Positions 47,819-59,700 of a stretch of DNA of 64,000 nucleotides are shown here, piece by piece; position 1 is the first letter of the stretch, and every line of letters starts with the position of its first letter. This stretch comes from Holacanthus passer (lineage: Eukaryota; Chordata; Actinopteri; Pomacanthidae). Location of the stretch: NCBI GenBank assembly GCA_025331565.1, contig JAFREQ010000064.1, positions 1,243,501 through 1,307,500 on the forward strand. Direction: 5' to 3'. The notes beneath the pieces are model-generated. The model searched no databases. It saw only the letters and a program-made list of their open reading frames with translations, and was not told the origin of the DNA. Position numbers and translations under genes: made by a program.

Positions 47819-50800
47819 GTAGCGAGGCTTTAAGTCAACAACCTTTAGGCTCATGGTGCATTCAAGAGCAACATGTGGCTGCAGAGGTTCACAAACCTGC
47901 AGCCGTTTGATTGGTTGTTAGTTGAAGCATCACCTGATTCACCTGAGCTGTTTGATGGAATCTCTCAGTTCCGATTCTCTCAGGGTTATAAACATATTTC
48001 ATTCGTATTTATAATTAGAATCAGTCCTTGAAATCAAATATGGAATAATTGATCAAAGAGTTCACCTTTAAACTCAAGTCTCCTCCTGCTGATTGTGCTT
48101 GATTTGAGCTGATTCACAGTTGTGATGGTTGTTATCTCTGAATCTGTCTGATCTCTTGGAGCTGGAAATGGTGAAGAATGTGTTGTTTTCATATTAAAGA
48201 TTTAATTGAAAAAAAAAAATTTATACGGACTTTAAATAAAAGAATAAACAGCGTCTTTGTGAGCAGCAGATAAATGGAACATGAGACGCTGGAACACGAA
48301 GGTCGTTCTGTCTGATGAGCATCTCGGTCACTTCAACAACGACCTACGGGCTCATTCTCTCAGTCTAATAGGTGAAAGATGCTTCTCTTCTTGCTGATGA
48401 GTCCCTGAGAGCACGAGCTGCTCGGTTTTATTAAAAAAATGGATGGAGGGATGAAGGGAAGGGGTCGAGGAATGGGGGGAGGAGGGTAAGGGATGACAGA
48501 ACGAGTATGTAAAAGGAGGTTGTCGTCGGATGGATGGGAAGGAGCGTCAGGAAGGCGAGAGGGAACCAGGGCAGTCGAGACTCTTCACATTCTGCATGGA
48601 ATACTGCCCCCGTGGTTCCTGTGTTCTGAATAGCAGAAAGGGAAAAGACAGAAGAAAGGGGTTGGGGGGGTGAAACCTGAGTCAAAGGGTGAGGAAACGG
48701 ATATGGTGTGCTTAAGTACTTGCTGTACGGAAATGGGATGAGTTTGAGGCGTGGTCTTTGTTCCTGAATCTAGTTGTAAAACTTCATTGACAGAATTACC
48801 CAGAATCCCACTCAATCACTTCAGACGGACGTCAGCTTTTAGAGTTCAGCTCAAATTACGACTGTCAGAGTGGATTTTCTCTCCAGGTTTTCTCTGTGGT
48901 CATGAAACATTATAAATATGATTCCAAATATTTCCAAATGTTTCATATTTAATGTGCAGTTTATTTGAAAAATCCTCCTTCGCACAGTCCACAACGTTTC
49001 CTGCAACAAATCTCATTCTGAATTCATCAAACAGGATTTGAGCGTGACGACTGTCCGACCTGACAGATGTGGCATCTGAAACAAAAAAGAGTTTGCTCTT
49101 TTTAGCCGGTGAAAGACGATGCAGCAGAGAAAGAGGTTTTATTCCATTTCAGTGAACCTGAAACCAAATGTTCAGACTGAAAACAGACCCACGTTAAAAT
49201 AATGTGTTGACGGGGACGAGCGGTTTCAATGAGCCGTGAAATACAATCCAGGAAGTTCGAGTTCGAGGAACAGAACTGAGACACACGTTTCTGTTTTTGC
49301 TGCTCGCTTTGCCAAATGTTGGACACGTCATTGAGTGGACATGTCTCAAGTTTCACTTTACTCTTTTGGACGTTTTTAAATCAATCTGAGACGTGACGTC
49401 ACCTGACCGCAGTCGATACTGTTTGTAAAGTGTTTTCAGTCGTGGCGTCGGTGACAGAAACAGCATCACGATCAACAGGAACGACGTCCAGAACTTTAGA
49501 ATGAGACCAAGTTTGAGTAAAGACATTTTCCTTGAAGGCACCGGGACGAACGCCATCAAACATCCTGTTTAACTTTGCAGCCGTCTTTTTCATGTCTGTG
49601 TCAAATTCATTCATTCAAGTGATTCACACAGTCTGAATGTATCTGTGCTGTTTTCCTGCAGAACATCAACACGTCTCAAACAGGTAGCAGAATTTCCTGT
49701 TTTCACTTTTTCTTTGAGCTTGAATAATATCTTCACCAGCCGCCGTCTCTCCAGCTACTTGAGATGAGATGGAAAATGACTTTGTGAGGACGCAGAGTGA
49801 AAAATGGACAGAGCACTTTCACTCTGTGCTTTTTGTTCAGTGCATCACGAGGTGTTTCCTCCCGTCTCTCAGGTGTTCGTGTACGTTGGATGTGTTTGTG
49901 TGCATCAAGTCTGAAGTCTGCAGCCTGTCGCATCCAAAGTACCTGCTTCTACAAACTCACAGAGCAAAGTACTTTGGATTCTTACCCACCTGTGTGAGGC
50001 CTCTTAATTCTGTCTGCAAACATACTGCACTCATTTTAAAGAGACCAGTTTGTTCCAGCTGGACTTTTTGCTTTTACCTCCACGATCGTCCGTCTGTTCA
50101 GTAAATAGTCTGACGTCTGTGTGCAACACTAACAGGAGACAGTAAAAAGGACTCATCAGACGTATTGAACTTACATGTGAAACTTTAATTCTCCATTTGG
50201 AGCAAACTATGATACAAACAGTTTAACAGTTTTCCAAGAGAACATCAACATATGTAAAACCACATGTTGGACCCATGTTTCTATATTTCATTCTATTCAG
50301 AATGATTGATTTTCCTGAGGTGAAGCTCGTGGTTCAGTTCAGAAATTAAAACTCTTCAGCACATTGGCCAAAGTCCTGTCTGTAACTTTGTTTTGTTGCT
50401 GTTCTCATCATCTTGTTTCCCTTTCAAACAAGATTTTCCATCAGAATTCGATTCCAGACTCTGTTGTAAAATAGTGAAATGGAGCAGATGGAGATCTGGA
50501 GGCATCACTGACTCTGTAGCAAACAAACATTATCAAACATTATTTTCCTCCAGGTGGCGACGGCGGCGACCTTTGAGGCCGACAGTCGAACATTTAGCCG
50601 GTTGCGCTGCTTGACGTGTGTCTTCGGTCTTGCTTTACATCCTACAGGAAGTGATGGAAGTCCTGAGGTGACTTTTCATGCGTGGTCTTTGAGTGAACAG
50701 CAGCTGAATTCAGCTCATTCAGTTCGGCTCTGACGCCTCAAACGTCTGTAAACACTGTTGTTGTATTCTACATGTGAACGGTGGAGGCAGCTGATCAGCA

Positions 50801-51896
50801 GGACAACACACATCACTGATCAGGAATTAATAAAGCCGAGCATTGATTAATAAACCTGGGATTTATTAGCTCTGTTTCTATATCGGTCCTCGCTCCGATA
50901 GTTTCCATGGGGATTTCTGTGCTTTCAGCTGCTTCGCGTCTCTGCCGTCAATCTAACATCAATATCAGCCAGTTTAGCGGCTCAGCAACAATAACACGAT
51001 GAAGTCTGATATTAAAGTTACAGCCAGAGATTTCAAAGGTCACAAAACTCTGCAGGCTTTGATGAAGCTGTTTGTCTTTTTTCTTTGAGACTTTCAGTTT
51101 CTCTCTCAGTGTCACAGTGTTCTCTCTCTCTTACAGTTTTCTCTTTCCTCCTTTCCTCCATTCCTGAGGATGAGAAATAAACTCTAGATACATATTATTT
51201 ATGTTTTCAGTCTCTCTCAGATTCTTATATTTGTCACAGCAGAGTAAGAGGTGAGATTCAGCCTGTTCTGGCTGTGTCCCCTCCTTCTCTTCCTCTGATG
51301 CAGTTTTTCCCTTCATTATTCTTTCTGACCCCTTTTAATATCTCCTCCTTGTCCTTCTCCCATCATCCCTCGCTCTCTGTCACCTCATTATATTTTATCT
51401 GCATGAACATTAAAGTTAACAATACTGGCGAGGCCTCTTTTACAACGGCTACATGATAAAACACAGTTTAATAAAGTAGCTGTTAAAGGTCTATTATAAC
51501 ATGTGAAACAAATCAGCTTGACCTTTGTTATGTATTTTGTTGAGTCGTGTACTTTTATTATCCTAAAAGTTTAATGTTCACACCCAGACAAATCCGTAAT
51601 TTCATTCAAGGTAACGGTGCGTTTCATTTGGCCGCCTGTTGGTGGCGTCATAGAGCCTTTACCCAAACTCTGGAAACACAGGATGATCGGTCAGAGAGTG
51701 AGGAAGGAAGGAGGTCGGCAAACGTCACTAAACATAACTTGAATAAAACTTTAATACGTGACCTCGTCCGTAAACATGATTTCTGTCTGAGTCACGTCAG
51801 ATGGATTTTCATCGGCGGTGGTGGATGTTTAACAATGATCCAACACTTCTTCTCGTCGTCCTCAAACCACGTGTTATGTTGTTGTTTTGATTGAGG

Positions 51897-51911
51897 GACC
51901 CCTAGTGGCAG
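51897..51911 (+). promoter_or_regulatory. CTCF-like motif
   Basis: GACCCCTAGTGGCAG matches the CTCF core pattern. The surrounding sequence (GAGGGACCCC…GAAATGACACA) looks like part of another dispersed fish repeat. Confidence 0.35.
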
Positions 51912-52071
51912 AAATGACACACTGTGTGTTTGATTCCTGCTCTTTGCTTCTTACTGAAGTCTGTGTGCAAAGTGAAGTTACTACAAGTAAATGAGTCAAA
52001 TACAAATAAGAGACTGATGTTTACTGTGCTCGTTTTAAAGTAACTAAAGTTTCAGCTCCAGATGATTCTAC

Positions 52072-52074
<3 letters not shown>

Positions 52075-52109
<35 letters not shown>

Positions 52110-52122
52110 TCTCTCTCTCTCT
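52075..52122 (+). repeat. (CT)n tract forming the exon D polypyrimidine tract
   Basis: (CT)n interrupted once by CACACA runs directly into CCCTTCAG, the exon D acceptor. It doubles as a microsatellite and as the splice signal. Confidence 0.95.
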
Positions 52123-52130
52123 CCCTTCAG

Positions 52131-52250
52131 GGCAACATCACTGGTCTGACAGGTACGATGGATTTTAAGGACAGCGGCTCCAACTCTCACGTCCAGTTCG
52201 AGATACTCGGCTCCAGCTTCAGCGAGACCTTCGGCAAAGACATCAAGAGG
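52131..52250 (+). CDS. grid1: GRID1 (GluD1) coding exon D, amino-terminal domain
   Basis: This 120-nt, phase-0 exon encodes 40 residues, starting GNITGLTGTMDFKDSGSNSH and ending VQFEILGSSFSETFGKDIKR. It corresponds to the GluD1 segment that ends in SETFGKD, near the close of the amino-terminal domain and before the linker to the ligand-binding domain (LATWDS…). The acceptor CCCTTCAG follows a roughly 48-nt (CT)n tract interrupted by CACACA. The donor AGG|GTGAGT is consensus. N-I-T at residues 2-4 is an N-glycosylation sequon; I recall His at this Asn position in human GRID1. The next exon (LATWD…) was not found in the remaining 11.7 kb, so that intron runs past the window. The intron from exon C is 4,312 bp. 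Confidence 0.95.
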
Positions 52251-52911
52251 GTGAGTTCACGGCGTCTCGCTTCAGCCAGTGAACTGGAAACAAGTGGTGC
52301 AGAGGCGACGTCGCCTACGTGTGTCAGAGTCTAAAAACGCCGCAGCCTGAGATCCAGACTGAAGAGACATTTTGTTATCAGCCCATTATTCAGGCTGAGA
52401 TTGGCCTCTTTCTGTAGGAGGAAGATTCCAGTTTGACAGCATGTAGTTAACACAAGTTCAGTCAAGTTTACACAGAACAGCTGAAAATGGTAAATGATGT
52501 TTGATCCTATTTTATGATATAAGAAACCAACAGATTATTATTAGTCGTATTAACTCGTGTACATCATTATTGTAAGTGTTGTCACGTGTGCTTCAACATG
52601 AGGAGCGATGTTTAACGTGATCATGTCTGACTCCAGTGACGTCTTTACTCGTGAGTTTTGTCATGAGAAGAACATCAGATGTTCTGGAGAAGTTGCTGCT
52701 GCCTCAGAGTCTGTAACCAAACTAACCATCGAGAATAATATCAGATTTTTATGTTTAAGAAACTGAAAACTGCCTCCAGCTCCGTCTGACACACGACTCA
52801 AACTCACACTCAAACTCACAGATGGAGGCAAACTTGTTCTTATTCGTACACACACATTTAGTTTCACACACAAACACTGTCACACATTTATCTCCACACA
52901 TGTTCTCTGTC

Positions 52912-52931
52912 ACACACACACACACACACAC
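52912..52931 (+). repeat. Short (CA)n microsatellite
   Basis: Ten CA units, 660 bp after exon D. Confidence 0.9.
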
Positions 52932-52974
52932 TCCCTCTCAGTGTGTTTGTTCACTGCTGTGTTGTACAGAGATA

Positions 52975-53275
52975 CTTCAGTTACTTTGCAGATTCACATT
53001 CAGATTAATAATAAATGTAATCAACAGATAAAATATGATGTATTATTATAGATGAATCAGTGTGTGAGGTATTTCTAATCATTACCAGCTGCTGCATTAA
53101 TGTACTGTCCACATTAATGCATCAATAATTTCTGCTCAGCCTTCAGAGTCTGCAGGAGTCTGAAGATTGATCATTACACTTGGTGTTGATCATTAGGACC
53201 TGATTACATAATATATGTTTGTAGTAGTAGTAGTAGTAGTACTTAAGTGATAGACTGAAGTACTTTGTCCAGCAC
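52975..53275 (+). repeat. Fish interspersed repeat (AGTACATTTACT family), copy 2
   Basis: CAGTTACTTTGCAGATTCAC, CAGATAAAATATGATG, TTACCAGCTGCTGCATTAA and ACATTAATGCATCAATAATT match the right half of the same family as 59151-59370. The tail includes (GTA)n at 53221-53240 and ends GAAGTACTTTGTCCAGCACT. Confidence 0.75.
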
Positions 53276-53968
53276 TGAGCTCAGACGGCTCCCAGCCAAC
53301 GGTGTAGAGGAAGATCTGAACTCAGCAGTTTCTTTATTACACTTTATGGAGCCACCGATGTTAAAGACTAATGGAAGATTATCGTTGACAAAAGACTTGA
53401 AGCACAAACAAACTCAAGCACAACTCAGTCTGCAAGTCTCACACATGTTCATAAGAGCAGGGTTAGATCTGAGCAACATATCCCACGAGCCATTGCACCA
53501 GAGTCAGGGCCTCATGGGAGCTGGAGTTGTTGTGGTAAAAGCACGAATGTTCTGTCTCACAGTATTTTCATCAGTAGCACCTGTATCATCAAACTGTTTG
53601 GACGCTGTCACTGCTTCTCTGCTTCACCTTGACTTCATTTTATCATTATTCCCGTGTCACACTGTGAACGAGCAGCTGCAGCGATTCGGTCGATCTCGTT
53701 TTCAACGGTCGAACAGTGTGTAATGTTCCATTCAAACAGTGTTGCTGCAGCATAATAATGTTTTCAAGGCCGTCTTATGTAACTCAGCTGCACAATGAGG
53801 GAGAGTTCAAAGAGGAGACAGACTATAAATACAACCATATATGTTATAAGACCAAAATCAGACAGAACAGAACTTGTAATGATTCTGACTTTTTGTGCCT
53901 TTCTGTTCTTCAAAGTGTGATTTTTTTCTGATTGTGGATATTAAACTCCAAACTAAAACACTGAATGT

Positions 53969-54175
53969 AAAGAAAAGAAAAGAAAAGAAAAGAAATGGAA
54001 ATGAGGGTCAGGGAGGAGAAGGTCGGACTTTGAGAGAAGTAAAGGAAGAAGAAGGACAGAAAATAGGAAGGTAGTGAGAAGAAGGAAACAAGGAAGAAAG
54101 GAAAGGAAAGGAGGAGACAAAATATATAGAGACAGAGACGAGAGATTAAAAGAGACAGTGAAGAGGAAGGATGGA
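53969..54175 (+). repeat. (AAAAG)n and adjoining polypurine tract
   Basis: Five AAAAG-like units (53969-53995) lead into about 180 bp in which the plus strand is mostly A and G (GGAAGAAGAAGG, AAGGAAACAAGGAAGAAAGG). Minus-strand open frames here are Ser/Leu/Phe-rich artefacts. Confidence 0.9.
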
Positions 54176-54533
54176 TCATTGATGGAGGGATGAAATAACA
54201 TCTATATGTTAACAAAAACTAAGACACATCATAATCAAAGGAAAATCTGATTTTTCTAAACATGAGAAATCTGTTGACAGATGAGGGAGGTGATTCTGTG
54301 ACTCATGGCTTCACTCAGGTGAGTCCTCCGATCAGGTTTTGTGTTGGAAACAAGCAAAACATCAAACCCAGAGATCCTTTTTTTATCAGAACGATTATAA
54401 AACACCAGATGAAATCACACGTTTTTTCTCTTGAGCTTTGTTACATAAAACGCACACGTGAATGATCTTATTTGTACTCGGTTTTACAAGCATACATAAC
54501 AATTTAGATGATTTAGCAGCAGGTACTGAGGGT

Positions 54534-54534
<1 letters not shown>

Positions 54535-54579
<45 letters not shown>

Positions 54580-54656
54580 TTGCAGCAGTAATGAAGATTT
54601 AATCACCTGGCTTCTGGTTCTGAGTTATGAGCTCCTGTGTTACATTATGGCCACAG

Positions 54657-54690
<34 letters not shown>
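54535..54690 (+). repeat. Two (CA)n microsatellites
   Basis: 54535-54576 and 54658-54690. Confidence 0.96.
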
Positions 54691-55206
54691 AATACATATC
54701 AATACCTCCGACATGTTTCATAACATACAACATAAACACTCACACACATAATGAAGCCCTCTGCATCATTAGCCCTCACACACACACAACTGAGCATGAA
54801 GACATATTATTATTATCAACGTTGAGTGTGTGTTGATCATCTCGTGCACCGAGAGAGAAACTCTCACCCGACTCTTTATTTCATCTTCATGCTTCTGATT
54901 ATGTGGTTTGTTAACAAGCCGCCTCATCTGCTCTCGGCTGGAAACTGAGGGGGCGTGTCCTCCGATCCCTCGTGGCTGAAGCCTGCATGTAAACACAGCA
55001 TGAATCAACATACAGGTTTAAATGTGGATCTGTTTCCACTGAACAAAGATTAACGCACATGATGATCTGGAAACGACGAGTCAGAGCAGCTCTGAAACCT
55101 GGATCGAGTCATGAGGGGAACCAGATCAGAGACACTAGTAAGATCCACTCAGTGACAGACGAGGCTGTTGGATAAAGTTGAATTGAACCAAAACACCACT
55201 TATTTG

Positions 55207-55232
55207 CCCCCCCCTCCCCCCTCCCCCCACCC
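55207..55232 (-). other. G-quadruplex-type motif (C-runs on plus strand)
   Basis: Four C-runs, C8-T-C6-T-C6-A-C3, give four minus-strand G-runs separated by single-base loops. Confidence 0.75.
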
Positions 55233-55915
55233 AGGGCCGCTAGTCGACTGAAACACTTTCAGATTGCACAGATGCGTCTCTGTCTCACTTTGTGTCGCCT
55301 GAAGCAAATTCACATCCACCTGCATGTTTGCATTGATGTTACAGGAAATAACGCAGCCTCCAAAATTCATTTCCCGTTCAGACGGTGACGCGTGTTTTGA
55401 TTGGTGGAGGGTTGATGCGTCGTCAGTGTTGCACATCGCGGGGCTTCGGTGTCATGACGATGGTTAAAGTTCTCGGTGGATGTCGGAGTCGAAGGGAACA
55501 GACGTCTGCTAAACAAAATTACTCACGAGAAAAAAACTCAGTTCTGAGCTCGATCAGTGCGTCGGCCTGTTTGTCTGAGACGTCCGACGGCGGAGGATTT
55601 CCTGAGCCGGGAAACTTAAACAGCGAGCTTCCTGTTTATCTCACATCGACTCATTTCTTTAGGCGTCTAAATCTGTTTTGGGGGAGAGAAGGACGGCGTG
55701 AGGAAAGTTTTATAGAGTTTGTGATGTGCAGGTAGATGTTGTTTGCCGGCGGTGAGATATCAGCTGCTCGCTCTCATCACACACACTCTCGATTCATTCC
55801 CCCCTACAGTGTTGGTCTTATCCAAATCTCCATCTCCATCATCCGCTGCTGTCCACGCCTCTCCTCTCACCTCCCGGGGCCATTTCTCAAAGCAAATTCC
55901 CCCCCAGATGAAACA

Positions 55916-55935
55916 CCCCTCCCCCTCCCTCCCCC
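55916..55935 (-). other. G-quadruplex-type motif (C-runs on plus strand)
   Basis: CCCCTCCCCCTCCCTCCCCC has four runs of at least three C with one-base loops. It lies 0.7 kb from a similar motif at 55207. Confidence 0.7.
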
Positions 55936-57069
55936 ACATCAGACCTGATAGAGATTGAAATGTCATTTCCTTCTTTCCCTGGAAACTTGTGCCGCGGCGC
56001 TCCGGCCCTTCAGACCTCCCCCGTGAGTTATCCCATCTATCTGTCCTCACTTTTCTCATCTCATTGACTTTTGATGCGTCTTCGCAGCTATTTGTTGTCG
56101 GTAAATCGTCCTCCCACCGAAGACTTGAGAAGAAAAAAAGAAACTTGGGTATTTTTCCTTCGATCGGCGGCAGCAGCTGAACGTGCGTCAGAAGACATTA
56201 TGCTCTCGCCCACGATCCTCGAAGGGAGCGTCGGCGAACTGCTGTTTTTAATCAGGCGGAAGACGACCGAGGGACGAGCCGACAGATAACCTCTCCGACT
56301 TCTAATAGGACCCTGATTTAGCTCCAGTGCTTCTCAAACCGGGGTCTGAGGACCCTCAGGGGCCCTGCAGTCCTCAACAGGTCACTCAGCAAAACGAGCA
56401 AAGTTAAGAACCAGTTAATTATGAATCCAAACACATGAGAGCGTTAGTGATCAGCTCAATGTTCCATCAGTGGGTTTGTGGCGTTGGTGTCGATTCAATC
56501 AAGGATAATTAAACCTGCAACGAGCTCAACAGGAAGGAAAAACACATGTACAACCTTTATCTGTTTATGTCTCAGAAGTTAGAAATGGTCCAACTGTCTG
56601 CTTCATTTTCTGCATTGACATTTATCCTCATGTATATATGAATATTTACCTGCCAGTGAAATACTGTAATATTTTAACCATCTACTTGATTTAATCAAAT
56701 TATTCATCATAATCCGATTTGAGCCCCAAAGTCAAAAACAGACAAAAGGTCTAAATTGAGTCTAAATGAAATCTGTGTAACTGTTAATGGTCCAGGTGGA
56801 AACATCCCTTCGGCCATGTTGCATATTTTACTTTAAACGCTGGAGCTTGTGTAAATAATGGCAGGAGATCTAGATGAACATAAAGTTGGTCTGAAGAGTG
56901 AATGAAAATAATGAGGAAGCTGATCTGAAAAGCGGCTTCAGTTCACCTGCGTTCACTTTCAAGGCGGTTTGTGACTTCAGTTGCTGAGTTCTCGTCTTCT
57001 GTCGAGTTCTCCATCGACCTTTTTCAGCCTCTGACGCAGACGGTTCGAGGTCCGTCTGCTCTGGGAGAA

Positions 57070-57086
57070 CAGCGCCCCCTGGTGTA
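57070..57086 (-). promoter_or_regulatory. CTCF-like motif
   Basis: The minus strand reads TACACCAGGGGGCGCTG, a near-ideal CTCF core (CACCAGGGGGCGC). Confidence 0.45.
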
Positions 57087-57439
57087 GAGTTTGGCCGTAA
57101 TACATAACCTTGACAACACTTCAGTACTTTTAACATAACTTTGATTATTTTTGTATGTGATTTTCCAAACGTTGGCCTCATGTTATAAATCATGAAATCA
57201 ACGTGTTTTTTTTTTTACTCATAAAACTTATGGAACTTAGAATCTCATATTATTCTTTGTGTAGTTTGACATATATGTCAGATTTCTGCTGCTCGTGTTT
57301 TCATGAATCTGGTGGAGCGACAGAATAATGGCATCATCTCGTCCATCCTCGTTTGTCACTCGGTTCCAACCAGCCTGACATTTCCCCGTCTCGTCTCGTC
57401 TTTGTCCCCGCGGACTCTTTTCTCTCTCCGTCAGTCTCG

Positions 57440-57850
57440 TCTCTCCCGCTGAGGAGCCAAAGAGGTTTGCAATTATTTTGTTGAGGATAGAAATTACCCA
57501 CCCATTTGTCCATAATGGAGAATGCATTGTTACTGGCCCGTCTGAAATGAATCCATTAGAAATGTTGGAGAATGAAAATGAGCCTCAGACGCTACTAATT
57601 TCAAATCCCTGAGGTAATTTGGAGTCGTTAACAACAATTTGTGCCTTTGAAAACTCGAAGCTCGCTAATTTCTCTGAATAATGCATCGAACAAGATAGAT
57701 ATTTTTCCTCCCTTTTCATTTTTTCCCAAAGCCACAAAGATGGAGGCTTTTTTTTCTGTCAGGCGTCGGCAGAGATGAATGACCGCTGAGCCTTTGGACG
57801 TCCCATAAAGAGACGCCAAATTAGGCCTGGTGATAATTGTAGGACTGAAA
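57440..57850. promoter_or_regulatory. Candidate conserved noncoding block
   Basis: A 400-bp unique stretch in the intron after exon D with homeodomain-type motifs (TTTGCAATTATTTTG, CGCTACTAATTTC, GCTCGCTAATTTCTC, AATTAGGCCTGGTGATAATT). It has no simple repeats or recognised transposon sequence. It looks most like a deeply conserved vertebrate element, but this is untested. Confidence 0.3.
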
Positions 57851-58799
57851 ATGAAAAAGCTGTAATGAAGCAGAATTATGAAAAACAGATGTAATGTTTG
57901 GATTCAGAGGAGATTAGATATGAAACCATAAAACCATCGTCCATTCAGTTGTGACCATTTTCTGCTTTCCATCATCTGTGAATCTCAAAGAAACATGATT
58001 TTGTCCTGTTTGTTCCAGAACACATTCGTAATGATAATCAATACTGAAATACAGAATCAACTACAAAAGAGCAGCTGAAGATCAGAGCTAGATATGTCAC
58101 CTCTCTGCTGAGGGGAGTTTGACTCATCAGATCTGAGGCCTGGTCAGTGAACTTTAACGTCAGTCCACCTCTGATGATGGTGCAGGAGGTCATAAAGACG
58201 AATGCAGTTCGTCCTCTGGAGACCATGAAGATCCACAGAGGATTTAATGAAAAGTTGTCGAGATGTTTAGTTTTGGACCAAAATGACCAGTTTGAACACG
58301 TGAACGTCTGGAGGGTTCGTTTGTTCTCCGATGTCTTTAAAGATGCAACTTGCTCCTCTGTTGCTCGAAGCCTCCGACGTGTCCTCGTCGTCTCAGAGAT
58401 TGTTCTAATAAGCGTTTTGCGGCGAAGCTGTTTGTGAGAGTTAACGTCCCGAACTGAATTAAAATGATGGAGAACCAGATTTTTTAAATCCAGTGAAGGT
58501 TGAATATGAGGCTCTGTGAAGTCCCTGCAGCGGCGCTAATTATCTAACACCCACGGATCGTCTCTGAGATGAACAAAAAAGGTAGAAATCAAAAGCTGGG
58601 AAACACACAGACACACACACATACACATATGTCGACTAATTGCCATTCATATCGGTGTGTTTTTCTTTGAAAAGGCCCTGGAGAGCGAAGCTTTGTGTAG
58701 ATTAGAAACATCAAAGAGGTTTCATAACAGTAAAATGCATCAGAGAATATCCTGCGAAAAGAAGAGCGTGAAACAGCAGCGTGGAAACTTGAAACCCTG

Positions 58800-58800
<1 letters not shown>

Positions 58801-58845
<45 letters not shown>

Positions 58846-59006
58846 TGCAGAGTGTTTGTAGATGGTTGCACATGTGTGTTTGTGACCTTAAGATGTGTGT
58901 GTGTGTGTGTGTGTCCTTGCAGCAAATCTGTGTTTACCTCAGCAGAATCACTTCATAGGGACTTTATATATCACACATGTACCTGTGTGTGTGTGTGTGT
59001 GTGTGT
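58801..59006 (+). repeat. Three (TG)n microsatellites
   Basis: 58801-58844, 58894-58914 and 58984-59006. Confidence 0.96.
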
Positions 59007-59150
59007 CTTTGATCACAGCGTTAAAAACCTCATTAACCAAATTGAAAAAAATTAGTTAAATAATACATAATGTGTCTGTAATGAAGAGAAAAACAATAAT
59101 AATAATTACAGCATATTTTTGAAATCATATCGAACCTTAAAATAATTCAC

Positions 59151-59370
59151 CAATGATGAGAAGTAGTCGAGTACATTTACTCCGTTACTGTACATAAGTG
59201 CAATTTTGAGGAACTTCAGTGAGATTTTTAGAGTGAAATATTATATTTTTACTGCATTTGACAGTTGGACTTGTTCATGTAAAGATAATGAATCTACATA
59301 CAAGCAGCTGATAAAACATGATGCTACAGATTAAACTCACCAACAAATGAGCTCCGTCTTAAACACAGCA
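59151..59370 (+). repeat. Fish interspersed repeat (AGTACATTTACT family), copy 1
   Basis: GAGTACATTTACTCCGTTAC, GTGCAATTTTGAGG, CAGCTGATAAAACATGATGC and AGATTAAACTCACCAAC follow in the order of a widespread teleost repeat that I recall as AGTACATTTACTCAAGTACTG…CAATTTTGAGG…TAAAATATGATGC. This copy covers the left half. Confidence 0.8.
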
Positions 59371-59521
59371 GTAAAATGCACGTAGAATAAAAAAGATCAT
59401 AAAACACAGCAATAAATTAGTTAATTAGTTTCTACCTGAAATGTTGTGTCCTATATTGTAAAGTGTAAACATTAGAGAAGCAGTTTAACGGAGCATGAAG
59501 CCTCATCGTGGCAACAGAGCC

Positions 59522-59522
59522 A

Positions 59523-59560
<38 letters not shown>
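59522..59560 (+). repeat. (CA)n microsatellite
   Basis: About 19 CA units. A short CA/CACC tail follows. Confidence 0.96.
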
Positions 59561-59562
<2 letters not shown>

Positions 59563-59678
59563 ACACCTACACCCTGCAGAACCATTTAAATCACCAATCA
59601 AAGAAAAGGCTGAGGAGGAGGTGAAGGTGTGGAAATAGAAAAAGAAGAAGTCTGTCCAGGAGTCGCAGCAGGAGCAGC

Positions 59679-59700
59679 GGGGGTGGGGGGACGGGGCGGG
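59679..59700 (+). other. G-quadruplex-type motif on plus strand
   Basis: The runs are G5-T-G6-AC-G4-C-G3. Because they lie on the GRID1 sense strand, the structure could form in RNA as well as DNA. Confidence 0.7.

Larger units (their letters stand above)
47819..52130 (+). other. grid1: GRID1 intron between exons C and D
   Basis: This 4,312-bp intron has GTAGCG and CTTCAG borders. It holds a G-rich purine stretch around 48.43-48.68 kb, a CTCF-like motif at 51.90 kb within a probable dispersed repeat, and the (CT)n tract abutting exon D. The remainder (48.7-51.5 kb) shows no gene, RNA or clear mobile element. Confidence 0.92.
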
